This document shows positions 1 through 9,616 of a stretch of 64,000 nucleotides of DNA, one piece after another; position 1 is the stretch's first letter, and each line of letters opens with the position of its first letter. Location of the stretch: the NCBI GenBank assembly GCA_016707445.1, contig JADJHR010000004.1, positions 1 to 64,000 of the forward strand. The letters run 5' to 3'. The DNA is from Rubrivivax sp. Lineage in GTDB: Bacteria > Pseudomonadota > Gammaproteobacteria > Burkholderiales > Burkholderiaceae_C. The notes below the pieces were generated by a model. It saw only the letters and a list, made by a program, of their open reading frames with translations. It searched no databases and was not told where the DNA came from. Made by a program: the position numbers and the translations under genes.

Positions 1-10
1 CAAAGTGAAA

Positions 11-1502
11 TGTCCCCTTCGCACAGTAGAGATGTCCGCCGAGGGGCGGCGGAGGTCAGGGCCCTTTTGCGTTGCGGTGGGCTGCGCAGGGGCCAAGCCC
101 GGAGCGGCCGCCGGCACCGCGCCGCCACGATGGGTGGTGTATCTGGTCGATAGACGCCGTGTGCGCGCTGGCTGTCCTGGAACGCCAGTTCCGACTTAAA
201 GCAGGCCAGACCGCTCGCGCTCAGGGTCGGCGGCCCTGCGCAGCGGCGGGGTTTGTCGTCCAGCGTCTTGGCGTCAGCTCCTTTGCCCCGGCTCAGGTGC
301 TCATGACAAGCAATTGCCGGTGCGCAAGCGCCGCCCCGGTAACTCAGGCCGAGTTCGCCGTCAGCATGCTGCGATGTCGACCATCGCGCGCGCTGCTGGC
401 GCGTGCGGCTGAGCGGGCTCGCTGTTGCAGCACCTTGCCCTCGAAGCGGCAAGCACCCTGGGCGCTGAGTTGACGCTGGTGGTGCAGCGCGCAAATCTCG
501 CGCAGCGCCTGGCTCGTGCCGCGCCAGGGCTGGTGCAGGATCAGCCGCCTCGCGCGGTGCCACGGCGAAGCGCCGGTTGTGCTGTTGCAAGTACGTGCCC
601 AGCCATTCGTTGGCTGCTCGATGCCTGCGATGCCTTGCAGCCGCAGTGCTTTTTGCACAGGCGGTCTTGCAGCGTCTGGAACAGCCGCTCCACCCGGCCC
701 TTGGCTTGTGGCGTGTGGGCGCAGATGGGCTCGATGTGAAGCTGCAGCAACGCGCGCTCGAACTGCGTCGGCTTGGGGTCTTCGGGGTCGGATTTGGTGA
801 AGATGCCGTGGCGGTCGCTGTACAGGGCCAACGGCGCGCCGTGGCGCTGTACGACCTCGTGCAGCACGGCGAAGTACGCCTCGGTGGTTTCCTGTGGCGA
901 GAACTTCGCGCCAAGCACCTGGCCTGTAGCGTCGTCGATGAAGGCGATCAAGCAGCACTTGTCAGCACGGCCCTCGAACCAGTCGTGGTGGCTGCCGTCG
1001 ATCTGCACCAACTCGCCCACGCAGGCGCGGCGCTCGCGCGGGCTGTGCACGCGCTTGGCCCGGCGCAGCCGAGCCTTCCACAGCCCGGCTTCGATTATCC
1101 AGCCGCGGAGCGTCTCGGTGCTGTAGACAAAGCCGTGATCTCGCGCCAGGTACTCGCGCGCCAGCTCGGGGCCGAAGTCGGCGTAGTGCTGGCGCACCAG
1201 CGCGACGAATTGCTCGCGCTCCAAGGGCGCGATCCGCCGGTTGCTCGGAACGCCGCGCTTGCGCGAGACCAGCCCCGCTGGCCCCTGCTCGCGAACTCGC
1301 CGGCACAGCCTTTTGACCTGCCGCGTACCGATATACCCAATACCAGCGCAGCCTGCGCTTGGCTCATCTCGCTCGCCACCAGCCGCTGCACAACCGCGTA
1401 CCGCTGCCCTTCCTTCTGACTCATCAGCCTCTCCCCCATCTCGCACACCTCTGTCTCCTCGCTGCTCGCAAGGGGACACTTCTATCTGGGGCGAAGGGGA
1501 CA
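11..1502. mobile_element. Degenerate ISNCY-like insertion sequence
   Basis: Both ends carry a matching terminal inverted repeat. TGTCCCCTTCGC is read inward from 11 on the plus strand and from 1502 on the minus strand. A second shorter block containing TGTCC follows about 20 bases further in on each side. The only coding content is a frameshifted transposase on the minus strand with an integrase-type catalytic domain. The first ~300 bases inside the left end encode nothing I can recognise and are probably the decayed 3' end of the transposase gene. No target duplication is evident. Family assignment rests on the protein and on the end sequence; the exact element name is not known to me. Confidence 0.75.
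344..1424 (-). pseudogene. ISNCY-family transposase, frameshifted
   Basis: The conceptual product starts MSQKEGQRYAVVQRLVA, a helix-turn-helix region, and continues after a frame change near 1335 with RQVKRLCRRVREQGPAGL. The DDE integrase core follows, with GELVQIDGSHHDWFE, LIAFIDDATGQVLG, LYSDRHGIFTK and SPQAKGRVERLFQTLQDRL. A further frame change near 640 moves the C-terminal part into another frame, readable down to about 344. This domain order and these motifs are those of ISNCY-group transposases, which join and cut DNA ends in the cytoplasm. With at least two frameshifts and a missing end, the gene cannot make an active enzyme. The start was chosen because it matches the family N-terminus. 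Confidence 0.8.
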
Positions 1503-1506
1503 CTAC

Positions 1507-1663
1507 CGTTTGGGGCTCACAAGCAAAGTTCTGGCTCACGCCAGACGTACACTTGGCCGTAAACATGGGGTTGTCACCTATGCAGATCCGGCAAGCGCAA
1601 GCCATCGTCAACGGCCATCTGAAGGAGATCGAAGATGCCTGGCACCGTCACTTTGGGGGCTGA
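1507..1663 (+). pseudogene. 3' fragment of a DUF4160-type gene
   Basis: Immediately to the right of the insertion sequence, one frame reads AKFWLTPDVHLAVNMGLSPM and ends IEDAWHRHFGG before a TGA. This matches the C-terminal half of small DUF4160 proteins, which are often found beside DUF2442 genes in possible toxin-antitoxin-like pairs. The N-terminal half, including the usual start, is absent. The left neighbour is the IS end, so the gene was probably truncated by that insertion or by a later deletion. No DUF2442 partner is visible downstream. Function unknown; not expected to be expressed as a working protein. Confidence 0.5.
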
Positions 1664-1763
1664 AGTCCGGCGCGTGTCAAGCTAGTTGTCGCCTCATTCA
1701 TCGGCCATCGGCTGCCCGTCTTCTGGTTTCGAGTGGGCATGACGACCGAAGTCGGGTTCGGGG

Positions 1764-2776
1764 TTAGCGAGGTGACTGGGCCGATCGGTGACCAGTCTCG
1801 CGTGAGGCCCGACCATCGCGCCGGATTGCGCTCACGAGGCGGAGGTACAGCGCGTGGCGAGGCGGCCAGGATGGCCTGATCCTCGCCGCAATGGCGCTGC
1901 CCGGGGTGACGTAGCGGATGCCGCTGTGGCGGTGCTCGTCGTTGTGCCAGCGCACACGACTCGGCTGCCCAAGCGCGTGCGGCGTCGAGGTCGGTGAAGC
2001 CTTTGGCAGGAATTCGGGGCGGTACTTCGCCGTGCGGAACAGCGACTCGGCGTAGGCGTTGTCATCGCTGACACGGGGCCGCGAGTACGAGGGTTGCACA
2101 CCCAACCAGTGCAGCATCGCCAGCACCGTCGTGGCCTTCAGCGTGGAGCCGTTATCGCCGTGCAGCACGGGCTTGGTCATCATGGTGGCGATGCCCTCGG
2201 CCAGCGCCGTGCGGCGCCACCGGTGCGCGGCGTGCACGGCGTCGTCGCGTGCACTTCCCAGCCGACGATCTTGCGGCTGTACAGGTCAGGATCAGGTACA
2301 GATGGAACCACATGCCGATCACTGGCCGGCAGATAGGTCATATCCCCACCAGACCTGCTTCGGCGCGGTGGCGATGTGCGTGGTCGGCGGTCGCACGGCG
2401 CGGGGCCTTCGCACGCCCGCGATGCGCCGCCTGCCCCTCGTCGCGCAGCACGCGGCTGAAGGTGGACTCGCTGGCCAGGTACACGCCGTCGTCAGCCAGC
2501 ATGGGCACGATGCGTGCCGGCGGCACGGCTGCGAAGCGCGGCTCGTTGGCCACGGCCAGCGAGCGCAGCACGCTCGGCCGGGGTAAGGCATGGGCAGGGG
2601 TCGGGCGCACCGCCTGCGGCCTGCCATCGCCCGCTGTGAGGCCTTCGTGGGCCTTCCAGCGCTGCAGGGTGCGCACGTCGATGCCGGCGATCTCGCAGGC
2701 CAAGTGCAGCCGTGCACCGGCGGCATGCGCAACGCCGATGTCTTGGGACAGGGATTGGCGATCCTTCGAGGCCGAT
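1764..2776 (-). pseudogene. IS3-family transposase orfB, frameshifted
   Basis: Separate frames give CEIAGIDVRTLQRWKAHEGL near the N-terminus, FAAVPPARIVPMLADDGVYL in the middle, and the catalytic part VLHGDNGSTLKATTVLAMLH followed by PRVSDDNAYAESLFRTAKYR. The D-N-G-S and D-N-x-x-x-E patterns are the second and third acidic positions of the rve/DDE core. The frame is lost at least twice, near 2250-2340 and near 2700. The product would be the catalytic partner of the neighbouring orfA, and it is inactive as read. Confidence 0.7.
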
Positions 2777-3243
2777 CATTCGTCCTCTCCCCTTGTTGAA
2801 GATCGCCTGCGACTTTTTTGACAGCACCAGCAGCGCCGCCGTCTCGGCCAAGGCGCGGTCCTTGCGCAGCAACTCGCGCTCGAGCTCCTTGATGCGCTTG
2901 CGATCCTGCCGCGTGGCCTGCGGGCTGGCTCGCTGCTCCTCAGGCGCGGCCAGCGCGGTCGTGGCACTGGCGCGCCACTTGGCCAATTCCTCGGGGTACG
3001 CGCCATGCGAACGGCACCAAGCGCTCTTGTCGGCCTCGTTCATCGCCGCCGTGGTGACCACAGCCTCCAGGCGGCCGCCGCGGTCCATGCCGCCCTCGGG
3101 CGGGCACGGACCGCGATCCGCGCCAGCGTTCCAGCGTGCCCATGCCGATCCCAACCTCGCGCGACCACGTCGATCGCTGCGCTCTCCGGTGGCAACAACC
3201 TCGCCACCGCTCTGCTTTTGAATGTCTGTCCGTATCGAGCCAC
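2776..3243 (-). pseudogene. IS3-family transposase orfA, frameshifted
   Basis: Read from 3243, the product begins MARYGQTFKSRAVARLLPPE, then changes frame near 3140 (GMGTLERWR) and again near 3060. It continues with MNEADKSAWCRSHGAYPEEL and a coiled-coil segment RKRIKELERELLRKDRALAE, ending FNKG. This is the DNA-binding OrfA of an IS3-group element, normally expressed alone or fused to OrfB by programmed frameshifting. An extra G near 2785 has removed the native end of the reading frame. At least three frame changes make it non-functional. Confidence 0.7.
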
Positions 3244-3384
3244 GTCCGTCCTTCATCGCCACCCCCTGGGTTGGTCTATGGAGGCGACAACTATTCTGAC
3301 GCGGGGGGCCTGGAAATTTCACCGTACCCCCGTGAAAGCGAGGACGGCGTTGCCCTTTGAATGCCCGTTTATCGAGTTGTCGAG

Positions 3385-4410
3385 ATGAGCGAGCGGGCAA
3401 TGCCGAATCTAAACTGTACTGGACAGGGTGAGCTTGATCTGGGTGTGATCGACTTCGGTCGGTTGGGGCGGCGCGAAGTGCAGGGCCGCTTCGACGGCGG
3501 CAGCATGACCAGCGATGCCGGGGTGATGCTGCTATCGGCCGCGGATCGCAAGCTCGGGCTGACGGCTGCGGCGGCGCGCTGCATTGCGGACCCGCGCAAC
3601 CCCGCGCTGCTGATCAAGCACGCCGTGCGTGACATGCTGCGCCAGCGCGTGTACGGCCTGGCGCTGGGCTGGGAGGACCTGAACGACGCAAGGCGTTGCG
3701 GCTGGACGTGGCCATGCAGACTGCCGTGGGGGTGGACCGTGAGGTGGCCAGCGCGCCCACGCTGTGCCGGCTGGAGAGCTGGGCCGATCGGGCCCACGGC
3801 GGTGCGCTTGCGCGAGCGTGATTGGTCGAGCAGTTCATCGCCAGCTTCAAGACGGCGCCCAAGGAATTGGTGCTGGACTTCGACGCCACGGACAACCCGC
3901 TGCACGGTCAGCAGGAGGCCGCTTCTTCCACAGCTACTACGACTGCTACTGCACTTGCCGCTGTACGTGTTCTGCGGCCAGCAGCTGCTGTGCGCGTATC
4001 TGCGGCCCAGCCGCATCGACGGGGCAAACACGCCGCTGCGATCCTCAAGCGGCTGGTGCGACGGCTGCGCCAAGTCTGGCCGAGGTGCGCCTCATCTTCC
4101 GCAGCGACTCCGGGTTTTGCCGCCAGATCCTCATCAACTGGTGCGAGCGCAGCCGCCCGTGCACTACATCATCGGTCTGGCGCGCAACCCCACTGGGGCG
4201 ATGGTCGAGTATGCAGATGGCAATGCACGACGAGTACCTGCGCACGCACCCAAGCAACGCCTGGTCGACGAGTTCAGCTATGCCGCTCAGAGCTGGCCGC
4301 ATGAGCGACGCGTGATCACGGCTGGAGTGAGGCGATCAGGGCCTACCCGCGCTTCATCGTGACCGACCTCGACGGCGAAGCGGGCGTGCTGTACGACGAG
4401 CTGTACTGTC
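3385..4410 (+). pseudogene. IS1380-family transposase, frameshifted and truncated by IS66
   Basis: The start MSERAMPNLNCTGQGELDLG is followed by RFDGGSMTSDAGVMLLSAAD and IKHAVRDMLRQRVYGLALGW, the recognisable N-terminal region of IS1380 transposases. The frame is lost near 3690. The family pattern VEQFIASFKTAPKELVLDFD with FDATDNPLHG resumes in other frames up to about 4300, then AYPRFIVTDLDGEAGVLYDE. The reading stops exactly where the IS66 left end begins, at 4411. Four or more frame changes are needed to follow the protein. The 3' third of the gene is not present on the far side of the IS66 element. Confidence 0.75.
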
Positions 4411-4498
4411 GTAAGCGTTCCGGCATCCCATCTTCCCGCATAGCCGACGGAGCTGAGAAGCTTGCGTCCGTGATGTCAACGGACGAGGCGAGGTGGTG

Positions 4499-4834
4499 AT
4501 GGATCGAGAGCGGATGGAGCGGTGCCTGTAGCAGGTGAAGGCGTATCAGGACTCGGGCATGAAGGCGAAGGCGTGGGGCGAAGCCAACGGTGTGCCGCTG
4601 AGGGCGCTATCGAGCTGGTGTGCCCACGCGCAGCGCTGGCAGGTGCGGTTACAAGGAGAGGGCGTGCCGGTGCCCGCGCCCAAGGGCGGCGGCTTCGTCG
4701 CTGCGCGTGTGCCGGCCCCGACCGCCGCCACGGTGCGCATCGAGGTGCAAGCCGGATCGGCTCGCGTCGAACTGCACTGGCCGATTGCGAACGCGCGCGA
4801 GTTGGCGGTCTGGTTGCGCGAGGTCGGCCGATGA
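4499..4834 (+). pseudogene. tnpA: IS66 accessory gene tnpA with in-frame TAG
   Basis: ATG at 4499 opens MDRERMERCL and is stopped by TAG at 4529-4531. The same frame continues QVKAYQDSGMKAKAWGEANG to a TGA at 4834, giving the usual ~110-residue TnpA of IS66 elements. TnpA is a small helix-turn-helix-like accessory protein needed for IS66 transposition; its exact role is unsettled. The stop overlaps the ATG of tnpB, the normal IS66 arrangement. The nonsense codon means no full-length protein unless translation restarts at an internal ATG (4559). Confidence 0.8.
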
Positions 4835-5171
4835 TCCGCATCGAGATGATCTGGCTCGCACTTGGCGCGAGCGACCTGCGCGGGGGCATCGACATCTTGC
4901 TCGCACAAGTGCTGCGCGGCTTCGCGGGCGGCGCTCAGGCGCGTCACGCCTACGTGTTCGCCAACCGGCGCGCGATCGGCTGAAGGTGCTGGTCTACGAC
5001 GGGGTCGGTATGTGGCTGTGCACGCGGCGCCTGCAAGCGGGCGGCTTCGCGTGGCCGCGCGACGACGCGGGCGCGTTCGAGCTCACGCGCGAGCAGTTCG
5101 ACTGGCTGGTCGCGGGCTTGCCGTGGCAGCGTCTGAGCGCGCCGCAGCCGCAACGAGTCACGGTGAACTGA
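4831..5171 (+). pseudogene. tnpB: IS66 accessory gene tnpB, one frameshift
   Basis: The start MIRIEMIWLALGASDLRGGI and the segment RHAYVFANRRA match the IS66 Orf2 (TnpB) family. A one-base shift near 4975 is needed to continue with RLKVLVYDGVGMWLCTRRL and LTREQFDWLVAGLPWQRL, ending at 5171. The combined length, about 113 residues, is normal for the family. It overlaps the end of tnpA and is followed by tnpC. The frameshift makes it non-functional as read. Confidence 0.8.
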
Positions 5172-6545
5172 TGCGCTTGATTGGAAGGGGGTATCGGCGC
5201 CGCTGTCGATGGGGGAATGTCTGCGTTGTCTCGCGCACGCGCGCGAGGCAAGATGGCTGCAATGCTCGAAGACACGGCCCCGACAACTCGCGATGCATCG
5301 TCCGACGATGCTGGCGATTCGGTGCTCGTGTCGTGCGAGATGCTCAAGCGATTGAACGCCGAACTGCAGTTCGCGGCGCAACAGGCGGCCAAGTCTGGCG
5401 ACGCCGGCACCGGCAAAAAGCGCCAGGCGGTTCGCCAGGCGTTGCCGGCCAACCTGCCGCGCATCGACCATCACTACGAGCTCCAACAGACGCACTGCGC
5501 CTGCGGCACTACGCGTTCAAACGCATCGGCCAAGAGATCAGCGAGCAACTGGACTGCGTCCCCGCCCAATTCTTCGTGCTGCGCCATATCCGCGGCAAGT
5601 ATGCGTGTGCCTGCTGCCAGCGGGTCCAGGCCGCGCCGCTGCCCGCGCAGATAATCGACAAGGGCATCCCCGCGCCCGGCCTGCTGGCGCAAGTGGCCGT
5701 GGCCAAGCACGACGATCACCTGCCGCTGTACCGGCAGACCGAGATCTACACGCGCTCGGGCGTGCACATCCCGCGCTCGAGCATGGCGCAGTGGCTGGGC
5801 ATCTGCGGCGTGCGCATGATGCCGCTTGTGGCCTTGCTCAAGGAGTACGTCCTCGGCCAAGACGTGATCCACGTCGACGAGACGCCGGTGTCGTTGCTCG
5901 CGCCGGGCAAGGGCAAGACGAAGAAGGCCTACGTGTGGGTGTATCGCACGACCAACTTCGTGTCCTGCAATGGCAAGGGACGCGCGGTCTACTACGACTT
6001 CTGCAAAGACCGCTCGGGCGAGCATCCGCGGCGCGTGCTGACCGAGTTCAGCGCAACGCTGGTGACCGACGACTACGCGGGATACCACGCCCTGCACCGC
6101 AGCGGCGTGACCGCGGCGCTGTGCTGGGCCCACGCAAGACGAAAGCTGTTCGAGGCGCACAGGGATACCGGCAGCGAGATTGCCGGACAGGCGGTCGCGC
6201 TGATCGCCAAACTCTACGAGATCGAGCGCGAGACACGCGAACTTGCGCCGGATGCGCGTCGACTCATTCGGCAGCAGAGTTCGAAGCCGATCGTCGAGGC
6301 GTTGCACGCCTGGCTCGTGGCCAAACGCCAGGCCCTGGCCAAGGCGGACGTCACCGCCAGGGCCATCGACTATTCGTTGAGCAACTGGCCCGCACTCATC
6401 CAGTTCCTGCAGGACGGCAACGTGCCGATCGGTAGAGTAGAGATGTGGCGCGGTGGCCGTAGGTCCGGTTTGTCTGTTTCCGCCCCTTTCGTCTGGCGGT
6501 GCCCGAGTAACCTCGCCGTAGCTCCGTTTCCACATCCCCCTCGTC

Positions 6546-6578
6546 GAACCGGACGTGCGGATTGCCCGCATCCGGCTC
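6546..6578 (-). ncRNA. Group II intron ribozyme domain V
   Basis: On the minus strand the 33 bases begin GAGCCGGATGCGG and end CGTCCGGTTC. They fold into two stems separated by a two-base CG bulge and closed by a GCAA tetraloop, the canonical catalytic core of a group II intron. It lies directly downstream of the maturase stop codon, where domain V belongs. Pairing is perfect, so the ribozyme core may be intact although the maturase is not. Confidence 0.85.
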
Positions 6579-6590
6579 TCTTCCAACGCA

Positions 6591-8024
6591 TCAAGCCTTC
6601 GCGTTCGAGCGGCCGCGTGCAATCGGCAGCAGGCGTATCAGCCCCAACTTCTCGTAAAGGTACTGGTCGGAGTATTGGCGGTACCCCGTTCCCCGCTTTC
6701 CGCTGCGCCTTCGCAGCCAGATCCGCATTCGCCGCGCGGTGTAGTCGTCCAAGCGCCGATAGATTTCTCGGACCGGCCCTTGGTTGAAGTAGTTTGCCCA
6801 GCCTCGAAGCATCGGGTTGATTTCCTCAACCCTCTTCTACAGTGTCGTGGCGTGCCACCGCGTTGTCGTCTCGTCGTGTATGCGCTCCCTTACGCGTTTG
6901 ATGGACTTCATCGACGGTGCCGTGCCCCAGTAGGGCCGGCCTCGGTCCCATAGAACCACCCACGGTGTATCCCAGGAAGTCGAATCGTTCCTCGGGCAGC
7001 GTGACCAGTCGGGTCTTCTTCTCGTTGACCGTCAGGCCGAGCTTGGACATCCAGTCGCCGCATCGTCGCCATCGCTTCTGCGCCCGTGCCCTCGCGGCAC
7101 AGGATCACGAAGTCGTCGGCGTAGTTGACCACCTCGGCCTGCAGTCGCCGTGCGTGGCCACCGTGGTACCACGCCAGCATGAAACGGCGGAAGTACAGGT
7201 TGGCCAGCATCGGCGAGATGACACCCCCTTGCGGGGTGCCACGGTTGGCGTCGCGCGCCGTCGTCGTGCGGATTTCGCCGCCGCCGTCGACACGCTCGAC
7301 CACCGGTGCATCGAGCCATTGGCGGATCACCGCCAGCACCGTCCCGTCAGCAACCCGGCGTGCGACACAGCGCAGCAGGTCCCCGTGCGGGATCGTGTTG
7401 AAGTAGTCAGCGAGATCGGCGTCCACCACTTCGCGCGCTCCACGGTCGGCAATGCCGAAGTGGATGCGCCGCAGCGCCATCTTGGCGTCCATGCCCTCGC
7501 GGAAGCCGTACTGCCAGGGGAACAGGTCTTCATCGAAGATCGGTCCGAGAACCAACAGCACCGCCATCTGCGCGACCCGGTCGCGGATGGTCGGGATGCC
7601 CAGCGGGCGCTGCCCGCCATTTGCCTGGGGATCCATACACGCAGCAGGGGCGCGCACCGGTACTGCTTGGTGCCCAACTCCTGCCGTAGTCTTTGCAGCC
7701 AGGGCCCCAGCCCATGGTCTTCGATATGCGCGAAGGTCTCGCCATCCGCCCCGGCGCGCCGCGATTGGCGCGGCAGCGTCAGTAGGCTTCGGGCAAGACG
7801 TCCTCACGGCACACCTTGTCCCACAGGCTGTAGAACCGGTAGGCTGCTTCGCTCTTGGCTTTCGCCCGCAACCTGCTCTGCAAGGTTCGAACCGAATCGA
7901 GCGGGGTTGGTAGGCTTGCGCCAATCCCCGGGCTCTTCCTGCTTTGCACGTTCGCATCGGAACAGGGGGCCTTCGCTCCACCAGCGTTACCCAGCTTCAT
8001 CACTACTACACCCCCATCCGCCAT
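6591..8024 (-). pseudogene. Group II intron reverse transcriptase/maturase, frameshifted
   Basis: The N-terminus reads AKSEAAYRFYSLWDKVCRED. After a frame change near 7780 come the reverse transcriptase blocks GGQRPLGIPTIRDRVAQMAV, VVDADLADYFNTIPHGDLL and GTPQGGVISPMLANLYF, and the catalytic YADD in VVNYADDFVILCREG. Further frame changes near 7060 and 6930 lead to KLGLTVNEKKTRLVTLPEER and the maturase region MLRGWANYFNQGPVREIYRR, ending at 6591. The intact protein would bind the intron RNA, help it fold and splice, and reverse transcribe it into DNA. With three or more frameshifts it is inactive here. Confidence 0.85.
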
Positions 8025-8489
8025 CCGCAGCAGCCGACTCCACCCCTCACGAGGTCGTCGTTGCCCGGCTGCCCGCCGAGCACCACCACGGACTTCCCTT
8101 GTTGCACGATCGATCTTTCGCCATGCGTGCTGCCACCACTACCCCGGTGGACGCGGCGCCTGCAAATCACGCTCACTTCGGCGCCGCCGCCGGCCTTCCC
8201 CGTTTTTATGGCGGGTCGGCATCCACGTCGGATCTTTCGAGGCCTGCTCAGTGTTCACTCACGTTGCGGCCCGCATGGCCCGCTGGCCTCCTACGAGGCC
8301 TTTTCAAGAAGTGCTTCAGCCCATTCGTTACCTCCTGGACCGCCCCTTGTGCTTCCGGCCGGAGCGAGAGTTGGCCGGGTCGGACTGGGCTCGGCCGAGG
8401 CCTCGCCGTCACCGACGGATCAAACGTGCCTTTGCAAAGGCACACACAACAACGCGACCGAGAACGCCATGCGGCCGCTCGCAGTTGGC

Positions 8490-8522
8490 CGCAATAATGC
8501 GAACTGCGGTCTTATGCGAACT
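8490..8522 (+). repeat. Left 33-bp terminal inverted repeat of RIT-like element
   Basis: This is an exact inverted copy of 10621-10653. It contains two direct copies of ATGCGAACT, at 8497-8505 and 8514-8522, set 17 bases apart, the kind of spacing expected for paired recombinase contacts. Its outer four or five bases coincide with the IS66 target sequence GGCCGCAA. Confidence 0.9.
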
Positions 8523-8644
8523 TGTCGTCGATCGCCTTGCGCACGACGAGTTGTGGGCAAGCTTGCGGCGGTGCGAGCGAGGCATGGACTTCTCATAAAA
8601 ATGGGCTTCTCCTGCGGTGGCAACCCCACTTCAGGAGAACCTCC

Positions 8645-9616
8645 GTGTATGCCATCGAGTCCATTCACCCGGTTCCGGCAGCGTGGCTTCGCGCCAGCGA
8701 TCTCGCGCCGTTCGTACCTGCCTATGCGCGTCGCTTGGTCGAACGGCGCTACGCAGCCAACACGGTGCGCATGTACGTTTACGGCGTGGCGCACTTCGCA
8801 CGCTGGATGCGCCTGCCCGCGTCGACGTCCGAGATCTCGCCGATGAGATCGTCCAGCGCTTCGTTGACGAACACCTCCCGCGCTGTTCCTGCCCATCGCC
8901 GGTGCAGCGCTGCCGTCATCAGGTTCGGGCCGCACTTCGCCAGTTGCTGATCACTCTGGTCGATGCCGGCGTTCTGGTCAGCAGTCGCCAGCCCGACGCG
9001 ATCGAGGACCAGCTCGCGCACTTCGATGCCCACATGCGGCAGGCAATGGGCCTGGCCGAGACCACGCGGGTTCGACGGCTGAGCGTCGTTCGATCACTGC
9101 TGCAATTCCGCCTCACCGGTGACGCCGGCTCCGACGCGACGGCCCTGCCGAGTTCCGATGAGCTGCGGCGGTTCATTGCGCAGGAACTCTCGCGCGTCAG
9201 TCCCGCCAGCGCAAGCTCTCTTGCGGGTGCGCTGCGCGGCTACCTGTGCGCGCGCCAACGGTTCGTCGCCCGCGCTGCCGGCATGCCTGTCTTCGCAACT
9301 CCGGCGGGCGGCGCGCTGTCGTTGAGCGGGGTCCACCATGTGTTCGCCCGGCTGCGCGATCAACTGGGGTGGCGTGCTCGTGGCGAGCATGCCCGACCGC
9401 GCATCCATGACCTGCGCCACGATGGTGGTCCGGCGCGTTCAACGCTGGAACGAAGACGGCGCGTCGATCGACCACGCGATGTTCTGGTTGTGCACCTACC
9501 TGGGCCACGCCAATATCTCCGACACGTATTGGTACCTCACCGGCACGCCAGAGTTGATGGAGTCGGTGGGCGTGCGGTTCGAGCGCTTTGTGCTGCAGGG
9601 GTCGAACCATGAGTAG
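8645..9616 (+). pseudogene. Chimeric tyrosine recombinase (first + second genes fused, frameshifted)
   Basis: A GTG at 8645, seven bases after AGGAG, opens YAIESIHPVPAAWLRASDLA, the SAM-like core-binding domain of a phage-integrase-type recombinase. The frame changes near 8815 and continues DVRDLADEIVQRFVDEHLPR to SLAGALRGYL, where a first recombinase would normally enter its catalytic domain. Instead it passes straight into GVHHVFARLRDQLGW and RIHDLRH, and after another frame change near 9420 into TYLGHANISDTYWYLTG, the end of a different catalytic domain. The H-x-x-R and final Tyr motifs are present but the first catalytic Arg region is missing. The best reading is an internal deletion joining recombinases one and two. 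It overlaps the next gene by 8 bases. Confidence 0.7.

Larger units (their letters stand above)
1764..3243 (-). mobile_element. Degenerate IS3-family element (orfA + orfB)
   Basis: The minus strand carries a two-gene IS3-type layout: an orfA with helix-turn-helix and leucine-zipper-like segments, followed by an orfB with an integrase catalytic core. Both are broken into several frames. I cannot point to convincing terminal inverted repeats, so the limits given are those of the readable coding sequence. It lies between the DUF4160 fragment and the IS1380 remnant. Confidence 0.7.
6432..8445 (-). mobile_element. Group II intron inserted antisense to tnpC
   Basis: The limits come from the host: removing 6432-8445 restores the tnpC sequence ...CCGATCG|ACAACAACG. 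On the minus strand the element starts GTGTG at 8445, the consensus group II 5' end, and ends in AC at 6432, fitting the AY 3' end. A domain V hairpin lies near its 3' end and a reverse transcriptase/maturase pseudogene inside. About 420 bases between the 5' end and the maturase would hold ribozyme domains I-III and part of IV. The 114 bases from domain V to the 3' end are longer than usual. Because it lies antisense to tnpC it could not splice from tnpC mRNA. Confidence 0.8.

Noticed and set aside
6432..6447. Shared 11-mer AGTAGAGATGT with the left end of the first IS (24-34)
   Set aside because: Too short to prove a common origin; the intron boundary is better supported by restoration of the tnpC sequence.
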